Shown here in pieces: positions 1-9,872 of a DNA stretch of 64,000 nt; within the stretch, counting starts at the first letter, position 1, and every line of letters starts with the position of its first letter. Location of the stretch: the NCBI RefSeq assembly GCF_010119975.1, contig NZ_CP048222.1, forward strand, positions 1,571,501 through 1,635,500. Reading direction: 5' to 3'. The notes beneath the pieces are model-generated. The model searched no databases. It had not been told where the DNA came from and saw only the letters and a list, made by a program, of their open reading frames with translations. The position numbers and the translations under genes are program-made. Source of the stretch: Rhodocytophaga rosea (GTDB taxonomy: Bacteria > Bacteroidota > Bacteroidia > Cytophagales > 172606-1).

Positions 1-2568
1 GCAGAGCAATCGCTTATGTTAGCGAAAAAGCTATCATTCAAAAAAGGAGAAGCTACCGCCAACTATCGTTTGTCCCATTGCTATTGGGCCCTAGGCGATG
101 GGGAAATAGCGATCGGCAAAGGACTCGAAGCAGTAAAAATTGCCCAACAGGAGAAACTGACAATTATACTAGGCGAAACTTATAGGATATTAGCCATGTG
201 TTACCGGGACCAGCAACAAATAGGGCAAGCCAAATCCTACATCCGGCAAGCGGAAATATTAGCAAGGCAATCAAATAACTGGGATTTGTTAGCCCGGGTG
301 TATAACATGGCTGGTGTCATCGAGTATATGGCAAACAATTTTGATAACGCTCTATTGCTCTATCATAAAGCATTATCCGTATCAGAAGAACATCCCACCT
401 CTAAATTTCATCTCTCCCAGGCACTTTCTAATATTGGAGAGTACTATTTGAACAGAGACATTGATAGAAGTATAGGTTATTTTAACCAAGCCTTAATAAG
501 TGCTAAAGAAAACAACAACCGGTCAGCACAAGCGGGAATCATGGCAGATCTGGGTAAAACCTATACAATGAAAAGTAATTTTGCAGAGGCACAATCATGG
601 CTGGATTCATCTTTAGCGCTCGCTCAGGAGTTAGGTCTGAAAAGGGTGGTCAGATATGCTTACTTTCACCTGGCTGATCTAAAATCTCATCAAGGAAGAA
701 CAGTGGAGTCCCTGGAATACATGAAAGAGTATTATGAGGTAAATCAAAGTCTTCTGAACATTTCAAAAACCAGACAGATTGTGGAGCTGGAAAACCAGTA
801 TGAATCCCAAAGAAAGGAGCAACGTATACAATTACTTGAACAGGAACGCCGGATTGGGCTAATCTGGAAGTATGTGTTAATTTTTGGTTCGGTATTGAGT
901 CTTACTTCGTTGCTCATTATTTATAGGCTGCAAAGCCTTAGAACAAAAAAAGCAAAAGAATTACTCCTCACGCAAGCCTCATTAACAACTCAATTGCAAG
1001 AAACCGATCTGCTCAAATCACGGTTTTTTGCCAATATTTCCCACGAATTCAGAACTCCGTTATCACTGATTCTAGCTTCTGTTGAAGAAAAATTAAGTAA
1101 ACCAGCCAAGAATGCTGCCGAGCAAAAAAGTTTTTTCTTAATACAGCGAAATGCCCATCGTCTGCTTGATCTGGTAAACCAGCTCTTAGACCTATCAAAA
1201 CTTGAAGCAGGTAAATTGCAACTTCAACCGAAACAGGGAAATCTGCAAGCTTTTATCCAGCTACTGTGTGCTTCCTTTGATTCACTGGCAGAAATCAGGG
1301 GGATTCAATTTTCTAAACACATTCACCTCAATAATTCCTATGCCTGGTTTGATGATGACAAATTGGAAAAGATCATTGGAAATATTTTGTTCAATGCTTT
1401 TAAATTTACCCCGGCCGGTGGAAGTGTCAGTTTGTCAATTGATAATTTACCCCATTCGGAAGAACTGATAATCAGTATAGCTGACACCGGAAAAGGAATC
1501 ACAAAAGAAGAACAGGAACATATATTTACCCCGTTTTATCAGTCCCAATACATTGTGGAAGAGGGCTTAGCCGGAACCGGATTGGGACTTTCTCTCGTGC
1601 AAGAGCTTGTCAACTTGCATAAAGGTAAAATCCACCTGGAGAGTATGCCCGAAAAAGGAACTACCATTACCGTACAATTACCTTTACAACCTATGGGCTG
1701 CACTACTCTCTTAGAGGAAACTCCAGTGGCGCCACCCTCTATGGAGCACTATAAGCGTAGGGTTGATACAAGAACGCCAGAGCAAAAAGTTGATACGATA
1801 CACCTTGAAGAAGCTGCTTCCCTGCTGGTGATAGAAGATAATCCGGACCTGCGAGGCTTTATAGCTGCTAGCTTTAGAAATCAGTTTACCATACATACGG
1901 CAAAGGATGGAGAAGAAGGCTGGCAAATAGCCGTTGAGCGCATGCCTGACCTGATTGTTTCTGATGTGATGATGCCAGCCTTGAACGGTGTCGCGTTAAC
2001 TGAGAAGTTAAAATCTGATGAGCGTACCAGTCATATACCTATTATCCTGCTTACGGCCAAAGCCGATGAAAAATCCCGGTTGGAAGGGTTGACCAAAGGA
2101 GCAGATGATTATTTGTCCAAACCTTTTTCAACTGCCGAACTACGGGTACGGGTTGTCAATTTAATTAACCAGAGAAAAAAACTTGCGGCTAAGTATAAAT
2201 CAGCAATCGCACAACCAGTGGATGAAGATCTCACGCCCACCATAGACGAAAAGTTTTTGTTAAGGGCAAAAGCAATTGTTGAGCATAACCTGAGCAATTA
2301 TGGGTTTGGTGTGGAGAAACTAGCCGACGAGATGAATTTGAGCCGGGCACATCTATTCAGAAAATTTAAAGCGCTCCTGGATACCTCTCCCAGTGAATTC
2401 ATTACTGATATTCGTTTACAGCAGGCGGCCAGAATGATCCGCTCTAAAAGGGACACAATTGCACAAATTAGCTACTCGGTAGGTTTCAATGAACAATCTT
2501 ACTTTGCCAAACGATTCAGGAAAAAGTTTGGGGTTTCTCCCGGTGAGTATGCTGATTCTATCATATAG
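1..2568 (+). CDS. Hybrid two-component regulator (TPR-HisKA-HATPase-REC-AraC), 5' end outside window
   Basis: The reading frame is open from base 1, so the N-terminus, presumably with a signal peptide, lies outside the window. Counting visible codons, tetratricopeptide-like helices fill about 1-225 and a coiled coil runs to about 285. One membrane segment lies at about 289-311. The kinase core follows with phospho-acceptor His348 in NISHEFRTPLSLI, an N-box (NILFNAFKFTP) and glycine boxes DTGKGI and GTGLGLSLV. A receiver has phospho-acceptor Asp655 in VSDVMMP, and an AraC DNA-binding domain fills about 765-855. By family knowledge this is a one-protein phosphorelay: a sensor in the periplasm, kinase and receiver in the cytoplasm, and direct promoter binding. 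The ligand is unknown. The next gene, a secreted protease, lies about 870 bp downstream and could be a target, but that is inference only. Confidence 0.93.
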   Translation, partial: AEQSLMLAKKLSFKKGEATANYRLSHCYWALGDGEIAIGKGLEAVKIAQQEKLTIILGETYRILAMCYRDQQQIGQAKSYIRQAEILARQSNNWDLLARVYNMAGVIEYMANNFDNALLLYHKALSVSEEHPTSKFHLSQALSNIGEYYLNRDIDRSIGYFNQALISAKENNNRSAQAGIMADLGKTYTMKSNFAEAQSWLDSSLALAQELGLKRVVRYAYFHLADLKSHQGRTVESLEYMKEYYEVNQSLLNISKTRQIVELENQYESQRKEQRIQLLEQERRIGLIWKYVLIFGSVLSLTSLLIIYRLQSLRTKKAKELLLTQASLTTQLQETDLLKSRFFANISHEFRTPLSLILASVEEKLSKPAKNAAEQKSFFLIQRNAHRLLDLVNQLLDLSKLEAGKLQLQPKQGNLQAFIQLLCASFDSLAEIRGIQFSKHIHLNNSYAWFDDDKLEKIIGNILFNAFKFTPAGGSVSLSIDNLPHSEELIISIADTGKGITKEEQEHIFTPFYQSQYIVEEGLAGTGLGLSLVQELVNLHKGKIHLESMPEKGTTITVQLPLQPMGCTTLLEETPVAPPSMEHYKRRVDTRTPEQKVDTIHLEEAASLLVIEDNPDLRGFIAASFRNQFTIHTAKDGEEGWQIAVERMPDLIVSDVMMPALNGVALTEKLKSDERTSHIPIILLTAKADEKSRLEGLTKGADDYLSKPFSTAELRVRVVNLINQRKKLAAKYKSAIAQPVDEDLTPTIDEKFLLRAKAIVEHNLSNYGFGVEKLADEMNLSRAHLFRKFKALLDTSPSEFITDIRLQQAARMIRSKRDTIAQISYSVGFNEQSYFAKRFRKKFGVSPGEYADSII

Positions 2569-3440
2569 AGGTACTGTGTATATCCCTCAATCTTTATGAG
2601 TTTTTGATCTGCTCAAGCCGCTTAATATAGGCTATCCATGATTAATTTTTTCTTGTAACATGGTGTCTGCTCTTGTTTGAGCCCTCCCATCTTTTATAAA
2701 CTTCAAATTGCAACCAAATTACCCTTTTTGGCAACAAAAGTATTACCAGTGAAGCCTTCTAATTGGCCAATTTTGTTGCCATAAACCACACCAATTTTTT
2801 AAAACTATGTACTTACTACAAAAATTGTCCTTGAAAATCTTTAAAAGATTGCTGGCAACATTATTTGAGCTTGTGTTCGCTCCATTACAAAATGCGTATG
2901 ATTTATTCTTTACGCTTGTCCGGCTAAAAAACGAAAATTTCATTATCTGGTGAAAGAAAAGGCCAACCAGCTTTTGTTAAGAGATAAACCTACGGATAGG
3001 AATCTCAAATTTTTTTTCTACAACACTACAATCCGGTAAATACTGGAAAAAACTTCTAAGGAAAATCTACATAATGATCTTGAAATGCTACTTCACTATC
3101 AAAAATATCCTTTAAACTCTTTAGTTGTTTGGTGAGGTATCTAATTAAGAAGTGCTTGGTTGCTTCTCAGTTTATTGCTCCTGGTGATTCTCTTTCCTAA
3201 ACTTTATTCTTCTCATAAAAAATCTTTCTTGACTTTATATAATCCAGTACTTGTGCAACAGGCCTTTGCACATGGTGGGCTACTATGCAAGTCAGAAGAT
3301 GCTTCAGGTTGATCAGTGATCACCTTAACGGATAATGCCTTTTTTACTGTTCAAAAGGCCATTATACTCCTGTAATACAGAAGTGCTAAACATTTCTTTC
3401 ATGCTATTCAATTCACTACATGCTCAAATTACAACAAACC
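2569..3440. other. Non-coding gap with inverted repeats
   Basis: No convincing gene is present; the short frames here lack any family signature. Two structures are visible. An 11-bp perfect inverted repeat (TGGCAACAAAA at 2729-2739 and its complement at 2771-2781) encloses the palindrome AATTGGCCAATT at 2761-2772. A second hairpin, with one bulged base, spans 3332-3365 (arm ATAATGCCTTTT), about 75 bp before the protease start, and could lie in its leader. Confidence 0.5.
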
Positions 3441-6400
3441 ATGAAAATCAGAATTTTTACCATTCACTTATGCTGCCTTCTATGGCTGGCATGCCTTACT
3501 GCTCTCACACAGAGCCAACCATCCAATACAATAGAAGAATACTATTATTATGCACAAGGCAAAAAAACGGCATTAACCCCTATACGTGATGAGATTTTTG
3601 TAACCTACACCACGAAAGTAAACCTGGCAAAAGGCAATAATTCGACTTTTATCTTGAAAAATAAGGTGGGCAAGCCAGCAAAAAACGATGTATTTGCTCC
3701 GGTGAATGCCATCCGGTATAAGATTGGTCCGAGTATGGTAAAATCTGCCCAACGACTTACAGACATAGCAGGCCAGTTTAAGAGTGACCCGGATGTCATT
3801 ACTGCCTATCCTGCTTTCAAAATCGGGGGAGAAAAAGTGTATGTAGGCAACAAGGTAACTTATATGCTTAAATCCGGAGCACAGGCAATGCAGGCATCTA
3901 ACTTTTTAAAAAGCCACCAGGCTGCCATTGTAGAGGAAATTAACCTGGGAGATAAGATACTGTATGTGGTGGCAGTGAGCAAAGGAAAAAGCACGTTTGG
4001 TGTAGCAAACAGTTTGTTTGAGAGCGGGCTGGTAGAATATGCCGAACCGGAATTTACCTTTTCCGGCAAAAATGATGTAATCCCCAACGACCCGGTCTAT
4101 AGCTCTCAGTGGTTCCTTAATCAAAGCAATGATGCGGACATAGATGCGCCGGAAGCCTGGAATATTTCTACTGGTTCTGCTAATGTAGTAGTAGCTGTAA
4201 TAGATGGCCATGGGTACGACTTAACCCATCCTGATCTGACTGGAAAGTTAGTGAATCCATATGATGCCGCAAATGACGATAATGTACCTGACCCGGAAAA
4301 TGCCGATGCCAATCATGGAACACCTTGCGTAGGGTTAATTGCGGCTACCACCAATAATACGACCGGAGTAGCAAGTGTAGGATTTAATATCCCAGCCCTT
4401 CCAATTTGTATTGGCTTTAATGCTGTTGGAAATAGTTTTGAAACGAATGCAACCATTATTGCCAGGGCAGCAGCAAGGGTAATTAACACACCTAATGTAG
4501 TAGCCGTCAGCAACAGTTATTCCTTGGGTCCAGCCAGTTTTGCTGCCACTGTGGAGGCTAGTTATACCAGCATGCGGCTCAATAGCCGGGGTGGCCTGGG
4601 TGCGGTTATTCTCGCTTCCACAGGAAACGATAACTTAAGTAATCCAACACCCTATCCGGCCAGTTATGTAAATGTAGTTGGAGTAGGCGCCTCTACAGAC
4701 ACAGACACCAGGGCAAGCTTTTCAAATTATGGTGAGGTTACAGATGTAGTAGCCCCAGGTGTAAATACCCATACTTTAGACCGGACTGGAGCCCCTGGCT
4801 ATGCATTAGGCAGTTATAATGGGTTCAATGGCACCTCGGCTGCCTGCCCGGTGGCTGCTGGGGTGGTAGGTTTAATTGCTTCTGTAAACCCGAATGCAAA
4901 CTGGGCATTTCTTATGGCTGATCTGCAATATTCCTGTGACAAGACAGGTGGATATACTTATTCACCTGGGTATTCATATGGCCTTTGGAACAATGAAATG
5001 GGCTATGGACGGGTGAATGCATTTAAAGGCATGCAACGGGCAATGGGGCCTCCTGCCATTGCTTCATTCACTCCAGCAGGTGGTTCTTCAGGTACAACTA
5101 TAACCATTACCGGTATTAAATTTTGGGGTACTACTTCTGTCACCTTCAATAATATGAATGTTTCTTTTACGGTCGTGAATGGCACTACTATTACGGCTAC
5201 TATTCCGGCAGGTGCTACCTCAGGGCCCATCAGAATAACTAATTTTGCAGGTTCAGCAGTGAGTACTATTCCATTTCTCGCATCAGCTTATTGTATTCCA
5301 GCTAATTATTCCCGTTGTACTACTTCCCAAGACTATATCAATAATTTCAGTTTACATACTTTAGTAAATAATGGCACAGGCTGTAACGGTCAGGCTAATA
5401 ATTATATTTTTTATCCGGCTACAGCTAATACCACTACACTGCTTTCTAAAGGCCAGACCTATGCCATCAGTATGCAATCTGGACCAGCTTTACACCAGGG
5501 ATTTGGGGTGTGGATCGACTTTAATGAGGATAAGGATTTTGACGATACAGGGGAGTTTGTTTATAAATCTCCTATAGCCGGCACAGGTGTATTTGCAGGT
5601 GCTATCACTATTCCTGCCAATATATCGAGCGGCATGAAGCGCCTGCGGGTGCGGGCAAAATATGATGAGGTTTTTACCGCCGACCAGTGGTGTACTGCCC
5701 AGCGGTATGGCGAAACGGAAGATTATTCCATAGCCATTGGCTATTGTGTTCCCACGGCTGCCTGTAGTTCTGGAGATTATATCAACAACTTTAGCTTTAA
5801 TACCTTAGTCAATAACAATTCCGCTTGCAATGGATTGACAAATGGGTATACCCAATTTGCAGCAGCAGGTACTTTAACAAACACTGTAACCAAAGGAAAA
5901 AGCTATCCCCTGAAAGTGCAGTCTGGAAGAAATTCCCAGGGTTTTGGCGTATGGATTGACTACAATAATGACCAGGATTTTAACGACAGCGGTGAATTAG
6001 TATATGCTTCGCCTTCGGCAGGAACCGGCTTGTACACAGCCAATATTACCATTCCGGCTATTGTTTCTACAGGGCAACGAAGAATGAGGGTCAGGAGTAA
6101 GTTTAATGCCCTGTTTACCAGTACCCAGGCATGTGCATATTATCAATATGGTGAAACGGAAGATTATACTATCACAATAAATAACCCAGTAGTAGCTTCT
6201 TCTCAGTGGAACAAACGCTTTGGCGGCAGTGGGACAGATAACTTTAGTGTAGTCATCAAAACTTCGGATGGCGGCTATTTGCTGGGCGGTCACTCTACTT
6301 CAGCGGTAAGTGGAGACAGAAGCCAGGGCTCACAAGGGGCACAGGACTTCTGGATCGTAAAAACAGATGCATCGGGAAACAAACAATGGGACAAACGTTT

Positions 6401-7781
6401 TGGCGGTTCTTCAGGAGATTACCTGAATGCAGCAATTCGGACCTCAGATGGAGGTTATATGCTAGGCGGTAATTCTTTATCTGGCATAAGTGGCGATAAA
6501 ACGCAGGGTTCGCAAGGGGGACAAGACTTTTGGGTAGTCAAAATTTCTTCCACCGGCACCAAGCAATGGGACAAACGTTATGGAGGCAGTGGAAATGACG
6601 ACCTGCGCACTTTGCATCAGTTATCAACTGGTGAATATTTGCTGGCTGGTTATTCTCAATCAGGCATCTCCGGTGATAAATCACAATCATCTCAGGGAGC
6701 AACCGATTACTGGGTAGTGAAAATCAACGCCACAGGCGGAAAAATATGGGATAAGCGTTTTGGCGGCTCAGGGGATGACTGGCTAGAGGCAAGTGTAGTC
6801 AACTCAGATGGCAGTATATTACTTGCAGGCAGGTCGGCCTCCGGCTTGAGCGGAGACAAGAGTCAAAACTCGCAAGGTGGCAGAGATTTCTGGGTAGTAA
6901 AGATTAATTCCGGTGGGGGTAAAGTATGGGACAAGCGCTTTGGAGGCACAGGCAATGAGGATGCCTCTGGGATGGTGGCTACCTCCGATGGGGGTTTCTT
7001 GCTAGGAGGTTTGTCTACTTCTGGTATAAGCGGTGATAAAAGGGAGAGTTCGCAAGGGGGTAGCGACTTTTGGGTGATAAAGATTAATTCCACAGGTGGA
7101 AAAGTATGGGATAAGCGTTTTGGAGGTAGCCTGACGGATGAACTCCGGTCAATCATCACTACGACAGATGGCGGATTCCTGTTGGGTGGTAAGTCAGATT
7201 CAGGCGTGAGTGGAGATAAGACGCAAGCTTCGCAGGGTGGACAGGATTATTGGACCATCAAAATCAATTCATCTGGAATCAAGCAATGGGAAAAGCGCTT
7301 CGGCGGCTCGGCGGCTGAAGAACTAAGAACCGTTTTACAGACCTCAGATGGCGGTTATTTACTGGCAGGACGTTCTGATTCAGGTGTTTCCGGTGATAAA
7401 ACCCAGGCTTCGCAAGGAGGTACTGATTACTGGTTGGTGAAAGTATCATCAAGTGGAGGAGCCGGCTTAATAGCTTCTGCCAGAACCGGAGTTGAACAAA
7501 TGGAGGAATACACCAGGAAAGAGCTGAACCTGGAGGCTAGTCCTAATCCATTCTCTGATAAACTTACCATCGATTTCAGCTTATCCCATACACAGCAGGT
7601 TCAGCTGAAAGTCTATAACAGCCAGGGGTTGGAGGTAAGTACGTTGTTTGAAGGGGTGGCAGAAAAGGACAAGGCTTATCAGTTTGAGTGGAAAGCTACG
7701 GACCAAATGCCAGGATTATATATTATCCGGTTAGGAGCATTAAATGAAGTAAGCTATAAAAAGGTTATTCTGAGCAAATAA
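3441..7781 (+). CDS. Secreted subtilisin-like (S8) protease with IPT/TIG, two GEVED domains, seven 60-aa repeats and T9SS sorting domain
   Basis: A start at 3441 (MKIRIF) places a signal peptide at the N-terminus; an upstream in-frame ATG at 3420 adds only seven residues. A pro-region is followed by a peptidase S8 domain with the full triad: Asp in AVIDGHG (codon 4203), His in NHGTPC (codon 4314) and Ser in GTSAACPVAAG (codon 4836). An IPT/TIG Ig-like fold follows (about 5040-5280). Two GEVED-type domains (about 5290-5740 and 5750-6180) each end in YGETEDY. Seven 60-residue repeats occupy 6204-7463. The C-terminus (NPFSDKLTIDF onward) is a type A sorting domain, so export by Sec and then T9SS to the cell surface or medium is expected. 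At 1446 residues it is far longer than a bare subtilase; the added modules suggest surface anchoring or substrate binding. The substrate is unknown. Confidence 0.95.
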   Translation: MKIRIFTIHLCCLLWLACLTALTQSQPSNTIEEYYYYAQGKKTALTPIRDEIFVTYTTKVNLAKGNNSTFILKNKVGKPAKNDVFAPVNAIRYKIGPSMVKSAQRLTDIAGQFKSDPDVITAYPAFKIGGEKVYVGNKVTYMLKSGAQAMQASNFLKSHQAAIVEEINLGDKILYVVAVSKGKSTFGVANSLFESGLVEYAEPEFTFSGKNDVIPNDPVYSSQWFLNQSNDADIDAPEAWNISTGSANVVVAVIDGHGYDLTHPDLTGKLVNPYDAANDDNVPDPENADANHGTPCVGLIAATTNNTTGVASVGFNIPALPICIGFNAVGNSFETNATIIARAAARVINTPNVVAVSNSYSLGPASFAATVEASYTSMRLNSRGGLGAVILASTGNDNLSNPTPYPASYVNVVGVGASTDTDTRASFSNYGEVTDVVAPGVNTHTLDRTGAPGYALGSYNGFNGTSAACPVAAGVVGLIASVNPNANWAFLMADLQYSCDKTGGYTYSPGYSYGLWNNEMGYGRVNAFKGMQRAMGPPAIASFTPAGGSSGTTITITGIKFWGTTSVTFNNMNVSFTVVNGTTITATIPAGATSGPIRITNFAGSAVSTIPFLASAYCIPANYSRCTTSQDYINNFSLHTLVNNGTGCNGQANNYIFYPATANTTTLLSKGQTYAISMQSGPALHQGFGVWIDFNEDKDFDDTGEFVYKSPIAGTGVFAGAITIPANISSGMKRLRVRAKYDEVFTADQWCTAQRYGETEDYSIAIGYCVPTAACSSGDYINNFSFNTLVNNNSACNGLTNGYTQFAAAGTLTNTVTKGKSYPLKVQSGRNSQGFGVWIDYNNDQDFNDSGELVYASPSAGTGLYTANITIPAIVSTGQRRMRVRSKFNALFTSTQACAYYQYGETEDYTITINNPVVASSQWNKRFGGSGTDNFSVVIKTSDGGYLLGGHSTSAVSGDRSQGSQGAQDFWIVKTDASGNKQWDKRFGGSSGDYLNAAIRTSDGGYMLGGNSLSGISGDKTQGSQGGQDFWVVKISSTGTKQWDKRYGGSGNDDLRTLHQLSTGEYLLAGYSQSGISGDKSQSSQGATDYWVVKINATGGKIWDKRFGGSGDDWLEASVVNSDGSILLAGRSASGLSGDKSQNSQGGRDFWVVKINSGGGKVWDKRFGGTGNEDASGMVATSDGGFLLGGLSTSGISGDKRESSQGGSDFWVIKINSTGGKVWDKRFGGSLTDELRSIITTTDGGFLLGGKSDSGVSGDKTQASQGGQDYWTIKINSSGIKQWEKRFGGSAAEELRTVLQTSDGGYLLAGRSDSGVSGDKTQASQGGTDYWLVKVSSSGGAGLIASARTGVEQMEEYTRKELNLEASPNPFSDKLTIDFSLSHTQQVQLKVYNSQGLEVSTLFEGVAEKDKAYQFEWKATDQMPGLYIIRLGALNEVSYKKVILSK
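6204..7463 (+). repeat. Seven tandem 180-bp coding repeats (predicted beta-propeller blades)
   Basis: Units begin at 6204, 6384, 6564, 6744, 6924, 7104 and 7284, each exactly 180 bp (60 codons) with no indels. The consensus carries WDKRFGGS, then TSDGGYLLGG, SGISGDK, SQGG and DFWVVKI. Copies are diverged at DNA level, so the array is old. Seven four-strand-sized units of constant length suggest a seven-bladed beta-propeller. The fold is an inference. Confidence 0.9.
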
Positions 7782-7820
7782 GCGTCCTTCCCTGGACTTT
7801 ATATTAAAAACTTCAACCTA

Positions 7821-7866
7821 TGCTTAGCCCAGTTGTGCGCTAATTCAAAGCCATCTGGGTTAAGCA
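7821..7866 (+). terminator. Possible terminator hairpin after the protease gene
   Basis: Arms TGCTTAGCCCAG (7821-7832) and CTGGGTTAAGCA (7855-7866) pair over 12 bp with one G-U. The loop is long and no T-run follows, so intrinsic termination is uncertain. Confidence 0.35.
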
Positions 7867-7953
7867 ACCAGGAAAACTGCTTGCTATGAAACGGTAGCAG
7901 TGACTTTTATAAAAAACAATTCCATTCATCTTTTCTTATTCAAACTACATCTG

Positions 7954-8448
7954 ATGAAAATTATATTATTTAAAATGTTTCTCACCTTTATGGCTTCGTC
8001 AGTAGTATCGCTTCTCCGTAAAGCAAAACCAGTAATTAGTAGCTCTTCTATTTTTACAGCTATGCATAATGGTACACAGCATATACGTTCCCATTCATTA
8101 ATAGCCTATTACTATAAAGATTACCTGCAACTGCAAATTTTTATGCCTGGCCAGAGGGTACTCATCTTTCAACTTTATGGGGTGACAGGTACAGGTATAT
8201 ATGAATTTTCTGGCCAGGATTCAGATAATTCTAATGTTGTAATGTTAGAAAGGAAGAACTGGCTTGAGCAAATATATACTAGTGATTCTCTTTCAGGAGG
8301 TGGCTACATTGAAATTAAATCTCTGACACCCTTTAGTATAGAAGCCACATTCAGCATCACCATCGCGCCAGATGACCCTGATTATAATATGCCTATAGCA
8401 AAGACGGAATTTACCCAAGGTTATATAAAGGTTCCCTTCTTATCATAG
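7954..8448 (+). CDS. Hypothetical exported small protein
   Basis: I do not recognise this protein firmly. The ATG at 7954 (MKIILFKMFLTF) is preferred over an upstream GTG at 7900 because it puts a hydrophobic, signal-like segment at the N-terminus. The 164-residue product then shows alternating short strands: a segment with LQLQIFMPG, a GTGIYEFSG stretch and a YIEIKSLTPFSIEATFSI stretch near residues 120-140. This resembles the many small beta-rich Bacteroidota proteins in which a G-x-F/Y strand precedes an E-A-T-F-S-type strand. It lies between the T9SS protease and a lipoprotein on the same strand, 60 bp before the next gene, so it may be co-transcribed with the lipoprotein. Function unknown. 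Confidence 0.6.
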   Translation: MKIILFKMFLTFMASSVVSLLRKAKPVISSSSIFTAMHNGTQHIRSHSLIAYYYKDYLQLQIFMPGQRVLIFQLYGVTGTGIYEFSGQDSDNSNVVMLERKNWLEQIYTSDSLSGGGYIEIKSLTPFSIEATFSITIAPDDPDYNMPIAKTEFTQGYIKVPFLS

Positions 8449-8508
8449 CAGAACACAGACAAAATTTATACAACTAAAAATCAAACCATCAACACCACAG
8501 TTATTCTA

Positions 8509-9291
8509 ATGAAAACAATACTGACAAAAGCGTCTTTCTATGTAAGTGCGCTTTGTATAACAATGGCACTCCCCTCCTGTGAACTACTAAAAGATGTTGA
8601 AGAGCAGCCGCCAGCCAAGACCTGCCGGATCACCCACATTGATACTCCCTGGGAGAAGGACACCGATTATATCTATGACAGCCAGGGCTTACTGGTGACG
8701 CTGAAAAAAGGAATCAGTTTAACAGATGAAACAGAATCTTCTACCATTCACCTGTCTTACGATGCAAATAAGCAAATAAAAGAAGCCAGGGACGAGCATG
8801 ATCAGAAGATAGTCTATGAGTATGAAGGTAATCTGTTAGTAAAAACCAAGCATTATCATGGTCTGGTATTACAGTTTACCAGAGACTACGTACGCAATGG
8901 TGCAGGTGCTATCAAGGAAGTGCGGATTCATGAAGGGGAAAAGCAAGAAGTGTTCAGGAAATATATCTATACCTATGATTGGAAAGGAAACATTATAGAG
9001 GAACTCAAATACTGGACCTTCAACGATAGCTTAACGCTGGTTGCTATTACCCTCTATAGTAATTATGATACCAAGAGAAACGTAGAGCCCTGGCATTTTC
9101 TGCCCGGTACCCTGAAAATGAAACATAATCCTGGTCTGATCACCCACATCACCCATATCAACAACGGAAGCAAATCAGTTGATGTGCTCAACTATCAGTA
9201 TAACCAGGAAGGCTATCCGGTTGCCTTACATTATAAACATGAGAATGAACCAGCCTGGAATTATACTTATCAGTATACTGATTGCCAATGA
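8509..9291 (+). CDS. Hypothetical lipoprotein with YD-like repeats
   Basis: The N-terminus carries a lipoprotein signal peptide with lipobox-like LPSC, cysteine at residue 24, so the 260-residue product should be anchored to a membrane facing the periplasm or surface. The rest contains recurring short segments such as YIYDSQGLLVTLKKG, LSYDANKQIKEA, YEYEGNLLVKT, YTYDWKGNIIEE and YQYNQEGYPVAL. These follow a Y-x-Y-D/N-x-x-G-x-L/I pattern like the YD/RHS-type beta-strand repeats common in Bacteroidota lipoproteins. No catalytic motif is visible. A good terminator hairpin follows 20 bp after the stop. Function unknown; a binding or structural role is an inference. Confidence 0.8.
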   Translation: MKTILTKASFYVSALCITMALPSCELLKDVEEQPPAKTCRITHIDTPWEKDTDYIYDSQGLLVTLKKGISLTDETESSTIHLSYDANKQIKEARDEHDQKIVYEYEGNLLVKTKHYHGLVLQFTRDYVRNGAGAIKEVRIHEGEKQEVFRKYIYTYDWKGNIIEELKYWTFNDSLTLVAITLYSNYDTKRNVEPWHFLPGTLKMKHNPGLITHITHINNGSKSVDVLNYQYNQEGYPVALHYKHENEPAWNYTYQYTDCQ

Positions 9292-9311
9292 TAAAACCGT
9301 ATAATGGGAAC

Positions 9312-9340
9312 AAAGCTGGAATTACGTTTCCAGCTTTTGT
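9312..9340 (+). terminator. Rho-independent terminator of the lipoprotein gene
   Basis: A perfect 10-bp stem (AAAGCTGGAA at 9312-9321, complement at 9328-9337) with a 6-nt loop sits 20 bp after the stop codon; the T-rich tail is largely contained in the descending arm (TTTTGT). Confidence 0.75.
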
Positions 9341-9470
9341 AAATAGTTATTTCTAGCTTGAACCAAAACTGATATAGAACTGAGTCGAAGTGCCATTTCC
9401 CTTCCTGTTTTTTGACAATATATTCTTTGAGGTACACATTTTTTGTCACTCACACTTTGTCAACTGGTCG

Positions 9471-9872
9471 CTATTTGTTTAAGCACTTGATCAAAGTCAC
9501 TTTGCCCCAGTGTTCGGCATATTTACCATCCTCAATACGTATGATGTCAATAACATGTATGTCAACCTCTTTGTGGCTTGCAGGAATGCCGAATATCTCG
9601 CCATTGTGTGTTGCCCTGATTTTTTTTCGTGTCGTTACTAAGTCATTTTCTGCGACCTGATCCAGTATTTCTACTATAAGGTTGCTGAAGCCTTTGCGTA
9701 ATACATTATTGAGGAAATAATAAAAGCTTTCCTTGCCATTCGGCATTCCTGCCGGGGCAGAATGATTAATTACATGGTCCGACAATAATTCATTAAAAGA
9801 ATTTTCGTTACCCAGCTCAATACATTCTTTATTGAAACGTACAACAATTGACTTGTTTTGTTCTGTGCTCAT
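9471..9872 (-). CDS. SnoaL-like ester cyclase / NTF2-fold protein
   Basis: This 133-residue protein has the hallmarks of the SnoaL-like ester-cyclase branch of the NTF2-like fold: an N-terminal helix with VVRFNKECIELGN, the loop HVINHSAPAGMPNG (like the family's H-x-P), a central strand/helix block (FSNLIVEI, DLVTTRKKIRATHNGEIFGIPASHKEVDI) and C-terminal IIRIEDGKYAEHWG. Members include polyketide cyclases and many small proteins of unknown substrate, so the reaction is not assigned. The gene lies 76 bp downstream of an AraC regulator on the same strand and is probably its co-transcribed partner or target. It starts at an ATG and has the usual family length. Confidence 0.88.
   Translation of the reverse strand: MSTEQNKSIVVRFNKECIELGNENSFNELLSDHVINHSAPAGMPNGKESFYYFLNNVLRKGFSNLIVEILDQVAENDLVTTRKKIRATHNGEIFGIPASHKEVDIHVIDIIRIEDGKYAEHWGKVTLIKCLNK

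Noticed and set aside
6204-7463. Repeat array as CRISPR
   Set aside because: Units are 180 bp, diverged, contiguous and coding, without spacers. The 972-bp repeats of the giant gene are likewise coding. No short repeat-spacer array or cas gene was found.
8509-9291. RHS/YD toxin
   Set aside because: The repeats are short and loose and there is no toxin domain or core; a small lipoprotein is the simpler reading.
1-9291. A polysaccharide-utilisation locus
   Set aside because: Despite hybrid regulators and secreted proteins there are no SusC/SusD pairs or glycoside hydrolases anywhere in the window.
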